A stretch of DNA of 39,426 nucleotides, taken from Pirellulales bacterium. Lineage in GTDB: Bacteria; Planctomycetota; Planctomycetia; Pirellulales; JACPPG01. Of this stretch, positions 26,140 through 34,830 are shown in pieces. The notes beneath the pieces are model-generated. The model was not told the DNA's origin, searched no databases, and saw nothing but the letters and a program-made list of their open reading frames with translations. The stretch's first letter is position 1, and each line of letters starts with the position of its first letter. The DNA lies in contig DASZWQ010000193.1 in assembly GCA_035546535.1 (NCBI GenBank), positions 1 to 39,426 on the forward strand, given 5' to 3'. The translations under genes were made by a program, and so were the position numbers.

Positions 26140-26940
26140 CTAAACTCCCTGTGCAGAGGCCGCCTGAACCGAGCTTTCAACCAAGCCGACATCGACTGGC
26201 ATGAGAACCGCCTCGCGAATGCGAGGCGCGAGGGATACCTCACCGCTGCGGTCGAGATCGCATGGCCGCAGAATGCAAACCTCGGCGGGGCGCATGCCTG
26301 TGAGCCGTTGCAGGCGCACCATCGCGGCAACAGTATGGGGCAAATGCGGAATGGTCGCGTCGACAGTGGCGTCGTCAACCGGCCCAATCGGCTGCGCCTC
26401 GCGTGCTTCGCAGCGCCCGCGTTGCAATCCGGGAAGCGCGGCTAGCGCCTGATACGTCGAGATCGGCAGAAGCTCTTGAGTCGATGCCCACCGGAACGCC
26501 CTGCGGATGCGCGAAGCATGACCGTTGGCATACCGCCGGCAGGCACCATTGTCGATAAACCGCTGGCGGACTGCGGCGAGGCTAAGCGGTCCGAATTCCG
26601 CGGCCAGTGTATCGCCATACATCTGCCGCAGGGTGCGCAACGAGACTCGAATGCTATCCACCGTCGGCGTCGGGCGTCCTTCCTTGCGGTAGTAGCGCTC
26701 GGCGAACGCTTTGTACGCGCGGCAAAGTTCAGCGATCGTCATGCCGTGTCGCTCAACCTGTGCAACTAGCACACGGCCGCCGGCCAGCCATTCGCCGACA
26801 AGACGGTCATACTCTCGGACACTCGTCTTGCCGCCGTGCGGGCCCAAATAGTGATCGCGTCCAGCGATCGTGACGACGGCCTGACCGCTCGCTTTATGGC
26901 GACGGTACTTAGGAATCGAGGTTCCTGCTTTTCGTGGCAT
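26140..26940 (-). pseudogene. Truncated tyrosine recombinase (planctomycete-type integrase)
   Basis: A 266-residue product. The N-terminal part (KYRRHKASGQAVVTIAGRDH, YLGP) is the arm or core-binding start typical of planctomycete integrases. A SAM-like helical domain follows (MTIAELCRAYKAFAERYY). The catalytic domain begins with LQRLTGMRPAEVCILRPCDL, in which Arg217 is the first catalytic arginine. The frame then turns into unrelated sequence and stops. The second Arg, the His residues and the nucleophilic Tyr are missing. Full-length relatives are about 400 residues. ATG 26940 has AAGGAG about 11 nt upstream. It lies beside the 3' end of tRNA-Pro, the usual place for a site-specific integrase. 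Confidence 0.85.
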
Positions 26941-26965
26941 TATCGTGCGATCTCCTTCCGAGGTC

Positions 26966-26999
26966 GGGGAATAAAACGGTATTTACCGTTTTATTCCCC
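26966..26999. repeat. Perfect 16-bp inverted repeat with TT loop
   Basis: The left arm is GGGGAATAAAACGGTA and the right arm is its exact complement. It is AT-rich in the middle, unlike its surroundings, and lies between tRNA-Pro and the integrase start. No T-run follows on either strand, so a terminator is not obvious. It may bind a recombination or regulatory protein, or sequester the integrase leader. Confidence 0.6.
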
Positions 27000-27069
27000 T
27001 TGGAATGAGCCGCACTGCCGACCGCCGGCAGGTAACAGAAATGCTTGTTTCGGCGGGATTTACGAATAG

Positions 27070-27083
27070 TCGGGGCGACAGGA
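27070..27083. repeat. 14-bp repeat within the tRNA-Pro 3' end (candidate tRNA-proximal att site)
   Basis: Identical to 19974-19987 in the same orientation. It covers the last 13 nt of the tRNA gene and one base beyond. Confidence 0.4.
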
Positions 27084-27144
27084 TTTGAACCTGCGACCTC
27101 AGCGTCCCGAACGCTGCGCTCTAGCCAGGCTGAGCTACGCCCCG
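27071..27144 (-). tRNA. tRNA-Pro (anticodon CGG)
   Basis: A 74-nt cloverleaf on the minus strand. The acceptor is CGGGGCG/CGCCCCG, the D-arm GCTC...GAGC, and the anticodon stem CAGCG/CGCTG closes loop TTCGGGA (anticodon CGG). The T-arm is GCAGG-TTCAAAT-CCTGT. CCA is not encoded. Its 3' end faces the truncated integrase. Confidence 0.97.
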
Positions 27145-27371
27145 TAATCGCAACCATCTGAACAACATTCAGTTGAAGCGAAAAATGCGTTTAACGACAT
27201 GCCAAAGCTTCGATCCGACACGGCTGGCCTGGTCGAACCGCAAGCCCGCGGGAAGGAAAGTATAGCCGCTCGGCAGTTCGTCCACTACCCCAGCCATCCT
27301 CTCGGCCGGCGGCACGGCGCTGTGACGAAATGGGGGGCTGAGCACTCGCTTCAGAACGCGGCCTTCTTTTC

Positions 27372-28769
27372 TCAGATTAACTCGGCTATGGGGCGGCCGT
27401 CTTCGACGATCGGGCGCGGCCGCCCTCGCAGGTCGAGATACGTGCCATCGAGCGGAACGCCCATGTGATGAAAGATCGTGGCGGCGATATCGCCTGGCGT
27501 GACCGGCCGCTCGCGAATCTGACCGGCATCGTGTTCACTGGCGCCGATAATCTGGCCATGTCGGAATCCGCCACCGGCGACAGTCATGGACATGACGGGT
27601 GGCCAATGGTTGCGGCCGTCGGTACTGTCTTGCGTGCCGATCTGCGGTGTGCGGCCGAATTCTCCCATCGCCAGCACCAGCACGTCATCGAGCAGCCCCC
27701 GCTCGCCGAGATCAGCCACCAGTGTGGTCAGCAGATGATCGAAGACAGGCAGTAGCGGGCGGAGACCACTCATGATGCCGCCATACGGCGGAATATTGTC
27801 GCCGTGGGTGTCCCACGTGCCCGACGAACTGTGATTGCTCAGATCAATGGTGACGAAATTCACGCCCGCCTCGACCAGGCGCCGCGCGAGCAAAGCTTGC
27901 TGACACCAAGGATGCTCGCCGTATCGATCGCGATTCTCTTGCGGCTCGCGCGACAAATCGAATACCGCCTGGGCGCGATCGCCCGCGACGATGTCGACGG
28001 CTTGCTGGGAAAAGCGATCGAGCGCTTGCATCGAGCCGGACAGGTCGAGATTCCTGCGCAGCCGATCGAGCTGTCCGCGCAACTCCTGTCGCGATCCAAG
28101 TCGGTTGAGGTCAAGTCCGCCCGGCAGCTTGAAGAGGTTGCCGACATTGGTGGCCACGAAGGGATCGTATTGCTTGCCGAGATAACCACCAAAAGCCAGG
28201 TGATCGCGATCCTTCAGATTTAGCGACACATACGGCGGCAGCGCCGGGTCGTTCGGCCCGCGAAATTTTGCCACCAGCGACCCGATCGCCGGATACATGC
28301 TTCCTTCACGATTCAAACGGGGCTCGGCTTCCGAGTTGCCCGATTGCATGACCATATTGGGTTCATGATTCGAGAATCGCGCATCGACCGAGCGGATGAT
28401 TGTCATCCGGTCGAGCATGGCGGCTTGCTTGGGCAAATGCTCGCACAGTCGAACACCGGGAAGAGCCGTGGGAATGGTCGCAAAGGGGCCGCGAATTTCG
28501 CGCGGCGCATCGGGCTTGGGATCCCACGTGTCGATGTGGCTCGGGCCGCCGGTCATCCACAGCAAGATGACGCTCTTGCGATTGCTCGAACGCTCGCTGC
28601 CCGCGGCGCTCCGCGATCGCAGCAGGCCCGGCAAGCTCAGGCCGGCAAGGCCAGCCAACGACGCCTTGAGCACGCCGCGCCGATCCCACACCACGACGCC
28701 TTCGCGCTGGCGCGCATTGAAGCTCGTGAAGGCATGGCCGTGCGAATTGGAATGCGGTGTCGGCCGCAT
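27372..28769 (-). CDS. DUF1501 domain protein (Tat-exported, alkaline-phosphatase-like fold)
   Basis: A 465-aa DUF1501 protein. A twin-arginine-like signal (WDRRGVLKASLAGLAGLSLP) lies near residues 28-47. Family motifs are ILLWMTGGPSHIDTWDPKPD, HLPKQAAMLDRMTIIRS, HPWCQQALLARRLVEAGVNF, WDTHGDN and LAMGEFGRTP. DUF1501 proteins are abundant in planctomycetes and are usually encoded with a DUF1549/DUF1553 cytochrome-type partner. None is adjacent here. The enzymatic role is unknown, although a sulfatase/phosphatase-like metal fold is inferred for the family. The start ATG 28769 has only a weak GAG upstream. It follows a secreted protein gene 127 bp upstream on the same strand. Confidence 0.93.
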   Translation of the reverse strand: MRPTPHSNSHGHAFTSFNARQREGVVVWDRRGVLKASLAGLAGLSLPGLLRSRSAAGSERSSNRKSVILLWMTGGPSHIDTWDPKPDAPREIRGPFATIPTALPGVRLCEHLPKQAAMLDRMTIIRSVDARFSNHEPNMVMQSGNSEAEPRLNREGSMYPAIGSLVAKFRGPNDPALPPYVSLNLKDRDHLAFGGYLGKQYDPFVATNVGNLFKLPGGLDLNRLGSRQELRGQLDRLRRNLDLSGSMQALDRFSQQAVDIVAGDRAQAVFDLSREPQENRDRYGEHPWCQQALLARRLVEAGVNFVTIDLSNHSSSGTWDTHGDNIPPYGGIMSGLRPLLPVFDHLLTTLVADLGERGLLDDVLVLAMGEFGRTPQIGTQDSTDGRNHWPPVMSMTVAGGGFRHGQIIGASEHDAGQIRERPVTPGDIAATIFHHMGVPLDGTYLDLRGRPRPIVEDGRPIAELI

Positions 28770-28896
28770 GGGCAGGCTCGGCTGGGACGGCAGGCAATGG
28801 TCGGGCGGGCGGATTTCGGGCAGCGGTTCGCCCGTTCAGGCTACCCCGGGGCCGGCCATTCTGCAACGCGATTCCTCGACGGTCGCCTGGAGCGAG

Positions 28897-29757
28897 CTAC
28901 CGCGCCGCGCGGCGGTGCTCGACGTGTACGGCAACCTGCAGCTTGCCTTTGCGGCGCACGTCGAATTCTTGGCCTGGCTCACCCCGCTGCTCGCTCGAGT
29001 TGACCGGACCGCGCAGTTCCACCACGGCCGGCCGGCAAGTGGCCAGTTCAATGAGGAACTTCCCTTCCACGGGATTACGACGTCCGCCCGCGGCTGCGGG
29101 AGGTGTGTGCAAGAGAGCGCACAACTGACCATCGACGCGCTCGGTTCCCATCAACATGACTTCCAAGGGCTCTTTCGAAAACGCCGGATCCCAGGCCGCC
29201 AGCAGCTTCTGCGTGTAGTCCGCGGGTAACTGCACGCGCTCGCCGACGCGCATGCTGCGGCCATTAAAGAAGACACCCAGCGGATTCGGCTTGCCAAGAC
29301 TTTCGAGCGTGCGGGCAACGATCTCTCGTTCCTCGTCCGGCGGTGCCAGGCCGCGTTCATCGGCGATGAGCAGATCCTCCCCCTGCCGCGCGGCAAGATA
29401 CGTCTTGCCTGCTACGGGCCTATCGGATGATTGCACTGTGCCCGAGCGTGGCTGGGTGCTTTGCTGCGATTGTTCATACGTCAGTCGCACCTTGGCCGAC
29501 TGCCCCGGATCGGGATCGAGCCGCACGACCAGCGATTGCTCCTCGCGCACCGCCGCCTGATCGTTCACGTCGACGACCTCCCCGCCCTGCGAACGGACGG
29601 TCTTCAAGTCGATGGTAAAGCGCAACGTTTCGTGGGCCGCGTCCCCCACGGCTAGCGGCCGATAGGTAAAGCGATACTCCTGCGGCGGCGCGCCGGAGCC
29701 CGCCTCGATGGGGCCCAACCATACGACGAAGGTTGCGAGGTAAGCGAGTCGCGACAT
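28897..29757 (-). CDS. Secreted hypothetical protein
   Basis: A 286-aa protein starting MSRLAYLATFVVWLGPIEAG, a signal peptide. GGAGGG lies 10 nt before the ATG at 29757; an earlier ATG at 29784 has no such site. The mature part looks beta-rich (YRFTYRPLAVGDAAHETLRF, SLVVRLDPDPGQSAKVRLTY), with a central VARTLESLGKPNPLGVFFNG segment. It resembles general planctomycete envelope proteins of unknown function. I recognise no catalytic motif. It sits between the haem-c protein gene and the DUF1501 gene, all on the minus strand. Confidence 0.7.
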   Translation of the reverse strand: MSRLAYLATFVVWLGPIEAGSGAPPQEYRFTYRPLAVGDAAHETLRFTIDLKTVRSQGGEVVDVNDQAAVREEQSLVVRLDPDPGQSAKVRLTYEQSQQSTQPRSGTVQSSDRPVAGKTYLAARQGEDLLIADERGLAPPDEEREIVARTLESLGKPNPLGVFFNGRSMRVGERVQLPADYTQKLLAAWDPAFSKEPLEVMLMGTERVDGQLCALLHTPPAAAGGRRNPVEGKFLIELATCRPAVVELRGPVNSSEQRGEPGQEFDVRRKGKLQVAVHVEHRRAAR

Positions 29758-30015
29758 TATGAATGCACCCTCCCAACGGTTCATGAAACGTAGGTCGCTT
29801 GCACCAACTCAACAGGCCGCCGAATGGTGCTCGTTCGCCAGGTGCCGGTCAAGGGCAATCCAATCTCACGGAGTGCAAGCATCGGCCGGCATTGCAGACG
29901 CGCACAAAAAACCGCGTTACGGCCGGCAGAAGCCCACCGCAACGCGGGATCAGGGGACGATTTCACAGCCTCTCGAAAAGCCCCAGGATCGTATCAGGGG
30001 CTCTCTCCGCTCAGA

Positions 30016-31254
30016 CTATTCGATCAGCTGCGGCACCTGGGCATAGCGCAGTCGGTCGTGCTTTTTGGCGTCGTAACGCTCGATAACGCCGGCGGACACC
30101 AGCTCGTCACGCATCCGGACAGGCACCGGATAGCCGTTACCGCTGATCGAGTTCGGATCGAACGGATGGAACGAGAAAATACCGTCCGAACCGCGGATCC
30201 GCCCGTACCAGTCGCGACCAGATTGAAACTTATCGACGGGCTGATTCACGGTTTTGTGGCACCGCATGCACGAAGCCCGATCGACCTCGACGAAGCCGGC
30301 GTCGTACTTGGCTGGCACGATATGAAAGGCCGCCTCGGTCGTGGGAGCGGCGGCGACGGCGCCGTTGGCCCCTTCAGCCCAAGGATTGCCCAGCGCCGAC
30401 TTGAAAGTGGTCTTCGTGAGCAACTCTGCAACCAACGCGTCGTCTTCCAGCGACGGCAACACATAGACACCCATCGACTGCTGGAAAGTCTTCCGCGGAT
30501 GCTGATCCGCTAGCTTGCGTTCGGGAAGCACGGTCGGCCCTGACAGCAGCTTCACGGCCGACGCCAGCGCCGGCCGCTCTTGCCAGTTGGGGCGCAATTC
30601 CTTAATGCCCTCGGCCAGGTCCTCGGCGCGCGGGAAGGGACGAAAGACGTCGATGGCCCAATCGTCAACCTCGCGGAAGCGTACGCGCACTTCAAAGCAA
30701 TAGTCCCGCCCATCCGCGCCACGCATCATCAGCACTTCTCCCACGGCGGCCCCGGTCGGGAAGCGCCAGGCGTAGCCGTTCTGTCCGTCGCCCTGTTGCC
30801 GACTGCGAAACCAAACGATCGGATGCACCTTCCCGTCTTCATCTCGCGGCAGGCGCAGGAAGCGGAAGGTCCACACGTTCTTGGTGCGATGCGTCCCGGC
30901 CGGCGTGCCCCAGGGGAACTCGCGATTGCCGTTGCCGAACGGTTCGCTGCCGTTTGCCGAGATGTTGTAGCTAGCACGATGCACGCCCGGCATCTGGCCG
31001 TTCCAGAATTGGTAGGCCTTGGGCATCTCGCGGTCGGTGTAGACGATCAACTGCGGGTCCTCGAAGATCGCTTGTACCTCGGGATCGGCGACTTTCGGCA
31101 GGTAGTCTCGCAGTCGCTTCTCGCTCTTGGCCGGCATGAGACGCACCAATGCCTCGCGCTTGGCATCGGCCGGGGCATCCTCGGTCATCGACCAGGCCGA
31201 GCGCTCCGTAGCTAGTAGAAGTGCCGCAACAAGCGGCAATAAAAGACGCTTCAT
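30016..31254 (-). CDS. Secreted protein with a single c-type haem motif
   Basis: A 412-aa protein. GGAGG lies 8 nt before ATG 31254, and a signal peptide follows (MKRLLLPLVAALLLATERSA). One CXXCH motif (CMRCHK) lies near residue 345. The WYGRIRGSDGIFSFHPFDP stretch after it is shared by a family of planctomycete proteins usually left unnamed. The N-terminal two thirds (VYTDREMPKAYQFWNGQMPG, GTHRTKNVWTFRFLRLPRDE) has no known fold that I can name. It is probably periplasmic and may be redox-active, but partner and reaction are unknown. The frame extends to 31392 without a ribosome site. Confidence 0.78.
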   Translation of the reverse strand: MKRLLLPLVAALLLATERSAWSMTEDAPADAKREALVRLMPAKSEKRLRDYLPKVADPEVQAIFEDPQLIVYTDREMPKAYQFWNGQMPGVHRASYNISANGSEPFGNGNREFPWGTPAGTHRTKNVWTFRFLRLPRDEDGKVHPIVWFRSRQQGDGQNGYAWRFPTGAAVGEVLMMRGADGRDYCFEVRVRFREVDDWAIDVFRPFPRAEDLAEGIKELRPNWQERPALASAVKLLSGPTVLPERKLADQHPRKTFQQSMGVYVLPSLEDDALVAELLTKTTFKSALGNPWAEGANGAVAAAPTTEAAFHIVPAKYDAGFVEVDRASCMRCHKTVNQPVDKFQSGRDWYGRIRGSDGIFSFHPFDPNSISGNGYPVPVRMRDELVSAGVIERYDAKKHDRLRYAQVPQLIE

Positions 31255-31706
31255 GAAAAGTTCCTCCCTGCAAGCAAGTAAAACCGTTGGTCCGTCGAAT
31301 CCTGCGATAAAACCATTCGGAGGCCGAGGGACCCCACCGCTTTGGCGGATTCTTGTTGCAACGATGATTGAGGCATAGCCGTCGGCCATCAACCCTCAAT
31401 ATTCGGGGGTATTTTCTGCGCTTCGTCGCCTTTCTATTTTCACTATCTTGCGCAAGCAGGGGTCAAGCCGGGTGGCGATTAATTAGCCATGCACTCTGTA
31501 TGACTTGCTATCGCACAGGTTAGCGGAGTCGAAGAAGCATCAAGGTATTCCGATGGCACGATGTTTGTTGGGGTGATATTTAGGGATTCTCGGTCCAGGA
31601 AAATTACAAAAAAGAAACGAAGGCTCTCGCGAAAAATGGCGGAATGCACGGTGACGTGAAATGCTGGCGTTTGCTGAAGGCCGATGCCAGGACACAAATG
31701 GGGCAT
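31255..31706. other. Intergenic region, nothing recognised
   Basis: About 450 nt, noticeably more AT-rich than the flanks, especially around 31380-31640. It separates the haem-protein gene from the acetyltransferase gene on the same strand. It probably holds the promoter of the haem-protein gene. Small frames here look random. Confidence 0.4.
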
Positions 31707-32237
31707 CTAAACGCCCTGAAACGGCGCTGGATACTCGACCATGTCGCTGAGCGCCGCGGCCCCTGCGGGCGGGGTCAACTCGCACAACATGAACGACGCG
31801 TCGCTCACAGGAAACGGCGCTTCCAGGCCGCGGTCTCGCGCCGGACGAAATCCGAAGCGCGGATAGTACTCGGCGTGCCCGACAACGATCACCAGCCGGT
31901 CACCGCGTCGGCGACAAGCGTCGAGTCCTTCCGTTACCAAACGCGATCCGATGCCGGACCGTTGCCGCTCGGGCCGCACGGCGACGGGCGCAAGCGCCAT
32001 GGCGGGCAGAGTCGTGCCGCCGCGTTGCCGTACGACGATCTCGGTAAACAGTATGTGGCCGATCAACTGGCCACCGGCAATTGCCACGAGAGAAAGGGCC
32101 GGATCAAAGCTTGGCAACTTGCGCAATTCCGCGATCAGCCGTGCCTCGTCCTCGCGCTGAAAAGCCAACGAAACGACGGTGCTGATCGCCTCATGATCGG
32201 TGGGCTGCTCGGCACGAATCTTGAGATCACCGGACAC
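31707..32237 (-). CDS. GNAT-family N-acetyltransferase
   Basis: A 176-aa protein of the YhbS-like GNAT group. MTA-type features are IRAEQPTDHEAISTVVSLAF at the N-terminus, GHILFTEIVV (beta 4) and the acetyl-CoA loop VRPERQRSGIGSRLV with the R/Q-x-x-G-x-G pattern. YYPRFGFRPARDRGL follows, typical of this subgroup. It transfers an acetyl group from acetyl-CoA; the acceptor is unknown. The start is GTG 32237, with GGGGG about 8 nt upstream. It follows the ThuA gene after 21 nt and is probably co-transcribed. Confidence 0.9.
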   Translation of the reverse strand: MSGDLKIRAEQPTDHEAISTVVSLAFQREDEARLIAELRKLPSFDPALSLVAIAGGQLIGHILFTEIVVRQRGGTTLPAMALAPVAVRPERQRSGIGSRLVTEGLDACRRRGDRLVIVVGHAEYYPRFGFRPARDRGLEAPFPVSDASFMLCELTPPAGAAALSDMVEYPAPFQGV

Positions 32238-32258
32238 GTTTTCGCCCCCAGTGGTGCG

Positions 32259-33281
32259 CTATTTAACAAGTGCGTGATCGGCCGGCTTCACGCCTTTCTG
32301 CGCTGTGCCGAAGCCAAAGGGGTGCGGACGATAATCGCCGACCAGCGAAACATCGGATTTGGCAGGAATGTCGGCTTCGCGGCCGACTGCCCACAGACAG
32401 GCGTTCACCAGCATGCGGCGCGTTCCCTCGCTTGCCAAATCCTGCGAGGCGCCCATGGTCGTCGTGAAGACACGCGATTTTTTTCCGCCGCCGCCGGTAA
32501 ATGTCTTGGTCCAGGCCACGGGCATCATAGGATCGTTTTGTTTGCCCGCGACCGGCGCGTCGGTCGGTTGCATTCCGGTAAGGACCTGGCCCAAGACCAA
32601 CGGTTGACTATCGCCGGGTAGAGGCAGCCGCACTCCGTAGACGTCCGTCGGGCCCCAAATATCTCCGTCCTTGATGCCGCGCAAGATCGGATGCTCGTTC
32701 ATGCCTGGGGCAACGATGCCGCGCGTGCTTTGCTTGCCATGCTGGCCGTGATGATTGATCCATGTCTCGCCGAGGACCTGGCGTCCAAATCCCCCTTCCC
32801 AATCCGGGCTTTGCCAGGCATACCGTGAATACTTTTCACTTTTCTTGTTGTCGAAAGCGTGCGTCGAAGTGCGCATGGCCACGATCGGTCGACCCGAATC
32901 GACGTAGTCGACGATGTGTTTCATCTGGTCGTCGGGCAGTTCGCGGAATCGCGTGAACAACACCAGGAGATCCGCGTCATCGAGCGCCTCAAGCCCTGGT
33001 ATGTTGTCGCGGATGTTGGGATTGATCGAACCATCGGTTTTGTCGATGGCAAACAGCACCGTGCAGTTGAAGCCCTGCCGCTCGGCGAGGATTTTGGCCA
33101 ATTGCGGCAGCGCCTCTTCCGACCGGTATTCCTCATCGCCGCTGACGAGCACCACCTTCAAGCCCTTGCCGGGCCCGCTTTCGCCGACATACGTTACCGA
33201 GGTGGCTTCGGCCGCGGCCAGACAGGAAGCGCTCAAAAAAGTGGCGGTGAATATCCACGCCATCGTCGAGCAGCGTTGCAT
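32259..33281 (-). CDS. Secreted ThuA-domain (trehalose-utilisation-like) protein
   Basis: A 340-aa protein with a signal peptide (MQRCSTMAWIFTATFLSASC) and a ThuA/class-I amidotransferase-like fold. Key stretches are KGLKVVLVSGDEEYRSEEAL, DADLLVLFTRFRELPDDQMK, IVDYVDSGRPIVAMRTSTHA and TWINHHGQHG. ThuA-domain proteins are common in planctomycetes, often near sugar or polysaccharide genes, with mostly untested function. The Cys after the signal core could make it a lipoprotein, but the context is not a clear lipobox. GGAG lies 10 nt before ATG 33281. Confidence 0.88.
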   Translation of the reverse strand: MQRCSTMAWIFTATFLSASCLAAAEATSVTYVGESGPGKGLKVVLVSGDEEYRSEEALPQLAKILAERQGFNCTVLFAIDKTDGSINPNIRDNIPGLEALDDADLLVLFTRFRELPDDQMKHIVDYVDSGRPIVAMRTSTHAFDNKKSEKYSRYAWQSPDWEGGFGRQVLGETWINHHGQHGKQSTRGIVAPGMNEHPILRGIKDGDIWGPTDVYGVRLPLPGDSQPLVLGQVLTGMQPTDAPVAGKQNDPMMPVAWTKTFTGGGGKKSRVFTTTMGASQDLASEGTRRMLVNACLWAVGREADIPAKSDVSLVGDYRPHPFGFGTAQKGVKPADHALVK

Positions 33282-33638
33282 GACGGTAAGTCTCCAGGAG
33301 CGGGCGGGTAAAGAATCCAGATCTCGCGTCACTAGTGTAAACGCCTGCGCCGGTGACTAATAGTCGCCCGCGTGTGCGGAGGGCCGTCTGCGACATGGTC
33401 CTGCGCCGGGTTGAAAACTGAAATGCCCCTCGCATTTTCGGGTCCAATTGCCGACAATAGCGAGCTAGCGGTAGGGGCTTCGCAGCGGGCAGTCAGCTCG
33501 CCATGGGATTTGCCGGTTCCGGCACGTGGGGCGCGCATTCAAACGATTAGAAGTCTGTACGCGGATCTATCGGTCCATTTGGACGTTCATCGTCGACTCT
33601 TTACACGCAAGGGGCAAGCAAGGTGTGTAGCGACTGCC
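33282..33638. promoter_or_regulatory. Divergent intergenic region (ThuA / sialidase-like)
   Basis: About 360 nt between divergent starts, expected to hold both promoters. No convincing boxes, repeats or hairpins were seen. The plus-strand frame that runs through it into the sialidase-like gene is low-quality sequence upstream of the signal peptide. Confidence 0.35.
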
Positions 33639-34712
33639 ATGATTTACAGGAAGCGATTTTTTGGTCTCCTGCTCCTCGTTGTGCCTAATGCTCTCGGTCT
33701 GACCGCAGGCAGCGCCGACGCAGCCGACACGGATCGAGCGTTCATTCACGTATGTCAGGACGCCGGGGCCGGAGGGTACGAAGCGTTCCCGGATGTTTGT
33801 CGCCGCCAAGACGGGCAGCTATTCTGCGTCTTTTACGCCGGTTACGCGCACGTTTCGCTGCCCAGCGCCGAACTTCCGCGCGGCGGGCGGATCTGCTACT
33901 GCACAAGCGCCGACGAAGGCCGAACCTGGAGTCCACCGCAGATTCTTTTTGACGGCGATCACGATGACCGTGATCCGTCGATCGCACAGTTGCGCGACGG
34001 GCGGCTGGCTTGCAATTTCTTTTCGCTGGCCAGGCCCAACCAGCCGGGCGTCCCCTACGACGGCTTGGGCAGTTTCATCATCTTCTCTGGCGACGGTGGT
34101 AAGACCTGGACGCCGCCGCACGGCATCGCCGGGCGCGAGTATTACTGCTCCTCGCCAGTACGCGAATTGAGCGACGGGCGATGGATCCTTGGCCTTTATC
34201 ATCAAGAGCAAGGCATGCCAGGGGGTGCCATTACGATCAGCGAAGACGGCGCGAAAACCTGGCTCAAACCGACACGCATCGACGGTGCCGGGCAGAAATT
34301 GCCGGCCGAGACCGATGTCATCGAACTGAAGGACGGTCACCTATTCGCGGCACTGCGCGGCGACGGCGAGCAGCAGATGTGCTACAGCATTTCGCGCGAT
34401 CATGGCCGTAGCTGGAGCCACGCCAAGCCGATCGGATTCCTAGGGCATTGCCCCTATCTGCATCGCACGGTCGACGGCATCATTCTGCTTGGCCATCGAC
34501 AGCCTGCAACCAGCCTGCACTACAGCCTCGACCAGACGAAAACCTGGAGCCCGAACGTGCGTATCGATTCGATGAGCGGTGCGTATCCGTCGATGGTGAA
34601 CCTGAAAGACGGCACGGTGCTGGTGGTTTATTACGAAGAAGGCCCCGGTTCGAGCATTCGTGCCAAGCGCTTTCGCGCAACCGCCAAGGGGATCGAATGG
34701 TTGGGGTTATGA
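33639..34712 (+). CDS. Secreted Asp-box (sialidase/BNR-fold) exo-enzyme-like protein
   Basis: A 357-aa protein with signal peptide MIYRKRFFGLLLLVVPNALG. Five Asp-box motifs (S-x-D-x-G-x-T/S-W or close) are visible: SADEGRTW, SGDGGKTW, SEDGAKTW, SRDHGRSW and SLDQTKTW. They give a six-bladed sialidase-type beta-propeller. Such proteins act on exo-glycosides or bind glycans. I cannot identify the full sialidase Arg triad with confidence, so substrate and activity stay open. The frame extends upstream to 33372, but the signal peptide sets the start at 33639; the ribosome site there is poor. It converges on the MFS gene. Confidence 0.85.
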   Translation: MIYRKRFFGLLLLVVPNALGLTAGSADAADTDRAFIHVCQDAGAGGYEAFPDVCRRQDGQLFCVFYAGYAHVSLPSAELPRGGRICYCTSADEGRTWSPPQILFDGDHDDRDPSIAQLRDGRLACNFFSLARPNQPGVPYDGLGSFIIFSGDGGKTWTPPHGIAGREYYCSSPVRELSDGRWILGLYHQEQGMPGGAITISEDGAKTWLKPTRIDGAGQKLPAETDVIELKDGHLFAALRGDGEQQMCYSISRDHGRSWSHAKPIGFLGHCPYLHRTVDGIILLGHRQPATSLHYSLDQTKTWSPNVRIDSMSGAYPSMVNLKDGTVLVVYYEEGPGSSIRAKRFRATAKGIEWLGL

Positions 34713-34830
34713 AGCCAACTGCGTCCAGGAGGTAGCAGCGATGGCGAACCCGGCGCGGTGCCATGCTCTTTTTCCACGGGCGAATAAGCATGCGGGCGTC
34801 TCATCGTGCGCTACTGCAAGCAGACACGTT

